Part shown: positions 61,917 to 64,000 of the stretch, piece by piece
Position numbering within the stretch: the first letter of the stretch is position 1
Layout: every line of letters starts with the position of its first letter
NCBI GenBank assembly: GCA_001730095.1
Contig: MDLF01000096.1
Coordinates: 124,001 to 188,000, forward strand
Source of the DNA: Rhodobacteraceae bacterium (ex Bugula neritina AB1)
GTDB lineage: Bacteria > Pseudomonadota > Alphaproteobacteria > Rhodobacterales > Rhodobacteraceae
Length of the DNA stretch: 64,000 bases
Reading direction: 5' to 3'
Notes under the pieces: model-generated
The model's input: only the letters and a program-made list of their open reading frames with translations
Told to the model about the DNA's origin: nothing
Databases searched by the model: none
Made by a program: the position numbers and the translations under genes

Positions 61917-62132
61917 ATGCCCCAGTACAATGACATGTTTGAACTGTCCGTCGCAGATATGGAATTGATCGAAACCGCTCTTCAGACCGCCATAGATGCA
62001 TTGTCGGAAAGCCATCCTGCAGCAGGCAGCAATGAGGAAGACACGCTGCGCCGCGTTCATGAGCTTTTGGGGCGGTTGCACAATCAGAAGATATTCTATT
62101 ACCCCAAGGACGAGGTATACGTCAGCGGTTAA
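61917..62132 (+). CDS. Small conserved protein of unknown function
   Basis: A 71-residue soluble acidic protein (FELSVADMELIETALQTAIDAL helix, then a helix with EEDTLRRVHELLGRLHNQKIFY). A good ribosome site (AAGGAG at 61904-61909) precedes the ATG. The sequence looks like a genuine small protein, possibly a two-helix bundle. I recall similar proteins in Roseobacters but no function. It stands alone between the LacI gene and the convergent dehydrogenase. Confidence 0.72.
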   Translation: MPQYNDMFELSVADMELIETALQTAIDALSESHPAAGSNEEDTLRRVHELLGRLHNQKIFYYPKDEVYVSG

Positions 62133-62147
62133 GCCTGCCCCAATTTC

Positions 62148-62179
62148 AAAAAAAACGCTCCCCGCTGAGCGGAGAGCGT
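62148..62179 (-). terminator. Terminator of the iron-type alcohol dehydrogenase gene
   Basis: An 11-bp stem (ACGCTCCCCGC and GCGGAGAGCGT, one wobble pair) is followed, on the minus strand, by eight T. It lies 25 bp after the adh stop and may also stop the convergent small gene. Confidence 0.88.
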
Positions 62180-62204
62180 GGAAACCTGGCGGTGCAGCCT
62201 GAGT

Positions 62205-63350
62205 TTACAAGGCTGCCTTGAACAGCCCCGTGAGGTTTTCCTCGGTCAGCTCAATGGGATTGCCGCCGCAGGAAGGGTCGATGACAGCCCCTTTGACAAG
62301 GTCGGGGATTGCCGCTTGCGTCACACCCAGGTCGGACAGTTTGCGCGGGATGCCCAGGCTGTCGTTCAGGTTCTGGACAAAACTGCGGAAACCGTCAAAT
62401 CCGCCTTCTATGCCCAGATAGGCCGCAGCCGTATCGAAACGGTCCGCAATTGCCGGGGCGTTGAACTCCAGAACAGCTGGCATGCAGACGGCGTTGGTGG
62501 TGCCGTGGTGGGTGTTGAAATGGGCGCCAATCGGGTGGCTCATCGCGTGAATGGCGCCAAGCCCTTTCATAAAGGCGGTGGCGCCCATGGCGGCGGCGGA
62601 CATCATCTGGGCGCGGGCTTCGATATCGGTGCCGTCGGCATAGGCGCGCGGCAGGTAATCCTTGACCAGCCGCATGCCCTCCAGCGCGATCCCCTGGGAC
62701 ATCGGATGGTAGTGCGGGCTGCTGAAAGCCTCGACACAATGGGCAAAGGCATCAAGCCCGGTGCCTGCGGTGATGAATTTGGGCATGCCGACGGTCAGCT
62801 CGGGATCGCAGATCACCACCGAGGGCAGCACCTTGGGATGGAAGATGATCTTCTTTTGATGGGTGACGCTGTCGGTGATCACGCTGGCGCGACCGACTTC
62901 GGAACCGGTGCCCGCGGTGGTCGGCACGGCCACAATAGGGGCAATTGCATCGCTGTCTGCGCGGGTCCACCAGTCGCCAATGTCTTCAAAGTCCCAGACG
63001 GGCCGGGTCTGACCGGACATAAAGGCAACCATCTTGCCCAGATCCAGACCGGAGCCGCCGCCAAAGGCGATCACCCCGTCATGGCCGCCTGCCTTATAGG
63101 CGGCAACGCCGGCGTCCAGATTTTTCTCATTCGGGTTCGGGTCGACCTCGGAAAACATGCGGCGCCCCAGACCTGCGGCTTCCATGATGTCCAAGGTGCC
63201 TTGAGTGACCGGCAAATCGGCCAGTCCCTTGTCGGTGACCAGGAGTGGCTTCTTGATACCGACTGCAGCACAGGCGGCGGCCAGTTCATTGATCCGGCCA
63301 GCGCCGAATTTGATTGCGGTCGGGTAGGACCAGTTTCCAGTGAGAGACAT
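62205..63350 (-). CDS. Iron-containing alcohol dehydrogenase
   Basis: A 381-residue group III (Fe-type) NAD(P)-dependent alcohol dehydrogenase. The cofactor region has FGGGSGLDLGKMVAFM near residues 95-110 and PTTAGTGSEVGRASVI. The metal ligands lie in GLDAFAHCVEAFSSPHYHP and GAIHAMSHPIGAHFNTHHG. The substrate is unknown; it lies upstream of a terminator and downstream of an aldehyde dehydrogenase gene in the same orientation. The pair suggests alcohol-to-acid oxidation. Confidence 0.93.
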   Translation of the reverse strand: MSLTGNWSYPTAIKFGAGRINELAAACAAVGIKKPLLVTDKGLADLPVTQGTLDIMEAAGLGRRMFSEVDPNPNEKNLDAGVAAYKAGGHDGVIAFGGGSGLDLGKMVAFMSGQTRPVWDFEDIGDWWTRADSDAIAPIVAVPTTAGTGSEVGRASVITDSVTHQKKIIFHPKVLPSVVICDPELTVGMPKFITAGTGLDAFAHCVEAFSSPHYHPMSQGIALEGMRLVKDYLPRAYADGTDIEARAQMMSAAAMGATAFMKGLGAIHAMSHPIGAHFNTHHGTTNAVCMPAVLEFNAPAIADRFDTAAAYLGIEGGFDGFRSFVQNLNDSLGIPRKLSDLGVTQAAIPDLVKGAVIDPSCGGNPIELTEENLTGLFKAAL

Positions 63351-63380
63351 AAGGGTATTCCTGTGTTGATCCTGGTTGCC

Positions 63381-63450
63381 CCCGGGGAGGGGGCTCTGCC
63401 CCCGCTTGCCAGGCTGGCAAGCCCCCCGGAGTATTTCCGGAAAGATGAAA
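63381..63450 (+). repeat. Family B intergenic repeat, copy 3
   Basis: GGGGGCTCTGCCCCC hairpin, then a TTGCC/GGCAA hairpin, then CCCCCCGGAGTATTT and AAAGATGAAA. It is very similar to copy 1 and lies between the aldehyde and alcohol dehydrogenase genes. Confidence 0.72.
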
Positions 63451-63455
63451 ACCGG

Positions 63456-64000
63456 TCAGCCGGTGTGTTTTTTTAGATGATAGCTCTTCGGTCGGGTCAG
63501 ATTGTGATACCCGATGACCGACAGGCCACCGCCGCGCCCGGTGTCCTTGCAGCCGGTCCAGCACAGGCCCGGATCCAGATAGTCGGCGCGGTTCATGAAG
63601 ACAGTGCCGGTTTCGATCTGGTCGCCCACGGCCTGTGCCCGCGCAACGTCGCGTGTCCAGAGCGAGGCCGTGAGGCCGAAGTCGCTGTCATTCATCAGCC
63701 GGATGGCGTCCTCATCCGAGGTGACCTTCATGATGCCGACGACGGGGCCAAAACTTTCCTCGCGCATCACCCGCATTTCGTGGGTGACATTGGTCAGGAT
63801 CTGCGGCGTGAGGTAAGCGCCGCCGTCATCCTCCGGAAAGGTCCCGATATGGGCCACGGCGCCCGCCTCAACCGCCTCGGCGATCTGGCGGCGCACTTCA
63901 TCGGCAAAGCGTACATTGGCCATCGGGCCAATGGTGGTTTCTGCATCCAGGGGGCTGCCCAGCCTGTAGCTTTCGACGATGGCAATGGCTTTTTCCAGAA
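63456..64000 (-). CDS. Aldehyde dehydrogenase, C-terminal part, cut by window edge
   Basis: The last 181 residues of an NAD(P)-dependent aldehyde dehydrogenase; the N-terminal part, including the catalytic Cys, is beyond base 64000. Visible motifs are AIVESYRLGSPLD, MREESFGPVVGIMKV (cofactor-proximal Glu), NDSDFGLTASLWTRD and GTVFMNRADYLDP near the C-terminus. Orientation and closeness to the iron-type alcohol dehydrogenase suggest a two-step alcohol oxidation module. The family branch cannot be fixed from this part. Confidence 0.92.
   Translation of the reverse strand, partial: LEKAIAIVESYRLGSPLDAETTIGPMANVRFADEVRRQIAEAVEAGAVAHIGTFPEDDGGAYLTPQILTNVTHEMRVMREESFGPVVGIMKVTSDEDAIRLMNDSDFGLTASLWTRDVARAQAVGDQIETGTVFMNRADYLDPGLCWTGCKDTGRGGGLSVIGYHNLTRPKSYHLKKHTG

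Overview
The window looks like a chromosomal segment of a marine Roseobacter-group alphaproteobacterium (Rhodobacterales; gene content and order resemble Phaeobacter, Leisingera or Ruegeria). The evidence is high G+C, alphaproteobacterial TCA-cycle gene order, an ethylmalonyl-CoA (EMC) pathway instead of a visible glyoxylate shunt, a LuxR/LuxI pair beside ccr, and a phenylacetyl-CoA epoxidase (paa) operon. No rRNA, tRNA, CRISPR array, insertion sequence, integrase or phage module was seen.

Layout. 1-10.8 kb (minus strand): mdh with its own terminator, then sucC - lipoprotein - glycosyltransferase 25 - sucD - DUF805 - odhA - odhB - zinc-ribbon membrane protein - lpd (cut by the window edge). 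This is the 2-oxoglutarate to oxaloacetate part of the TCA cycle, with small unrelated genes inserted between the enzyme genes. 10.9-17 kb (mostly plus): sulfite-exporter-like and GNAT genes, an EMC block (mcl2-like, nnrU-like, DUF1737, mch), two TM2-domain genes and a DUF1194 protein. 17.2-20.7 kb: sdhCDAB with a strong terminator. 20.7-23.8 kb: small proteins, a DUF1989 protein, deoD and an H-NS-like regulator. 23.9-28.9 kb: ecm, plsB-like acyltransferase and ccr. 29.2-33 kb: luxR, luxI, a RecD-like helicase and an SDR oxidoreductase. 33.2-41.1 kb (minus): TIGR02186 protein, two tandem TauE/SafE transporters, then a BMP-type nucleoside-like ABC transporter. 41.2-44 kb (minus): rimI, tsaB, nfu, an HCCA isomerase-like protein and a universal stress protein. 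44.6-50.4 kb (minus): thiolase - paaABCDE - an extra diiron PaaA/PaaC-like protein. 50.5-52.7 kb: repeats, a GNAT gene and decayed sequence. 52.7-64 kb: fadJ-like enzyme, rpe, phnC followed by apparent phn relics, mrp, gap, a divergent LacI-type regulator, a small conserved gene, an iron-type alcohol dehydrogenase and a partial aldehyde dehydrogenase.

How the genes work together. sucCD, odhAB-lpd, sdhCDAB and mdh form most of the oxidative TCA cycle. ccr, ecm, mch and the mcl2-like gene belong to the EMC route for acetyl-CoA assimilation, which ends in TCA intermediates. The paa operon and the fadJ-like gene feed acetyl-CoA and succinyl-CoA into the same pool. Two regulatory patterns tie this together. 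Paired GTGATCAC palindromes lie about 130 bp upstream of both sucC and sdhC. A box TGCRYTGCGGCRAW occurs upstream of mdh, the mcl2-like gene, ecm and ccr, including an identical 18-mer before mdh and ccr.

The most unusual non-coding feature is a dispersed palindromic element with at least seven copies. The best copies are bounded by CTCCCGCC/GGCGGGAG and could fold into a three-armed, cloverleaf-like shape. Several intergenic regions hold pseudogene debris (class IV aminotransferase, sulfatase, phosphonate-metabolism genes). All identifications come from reading the sequence; no database search was run.
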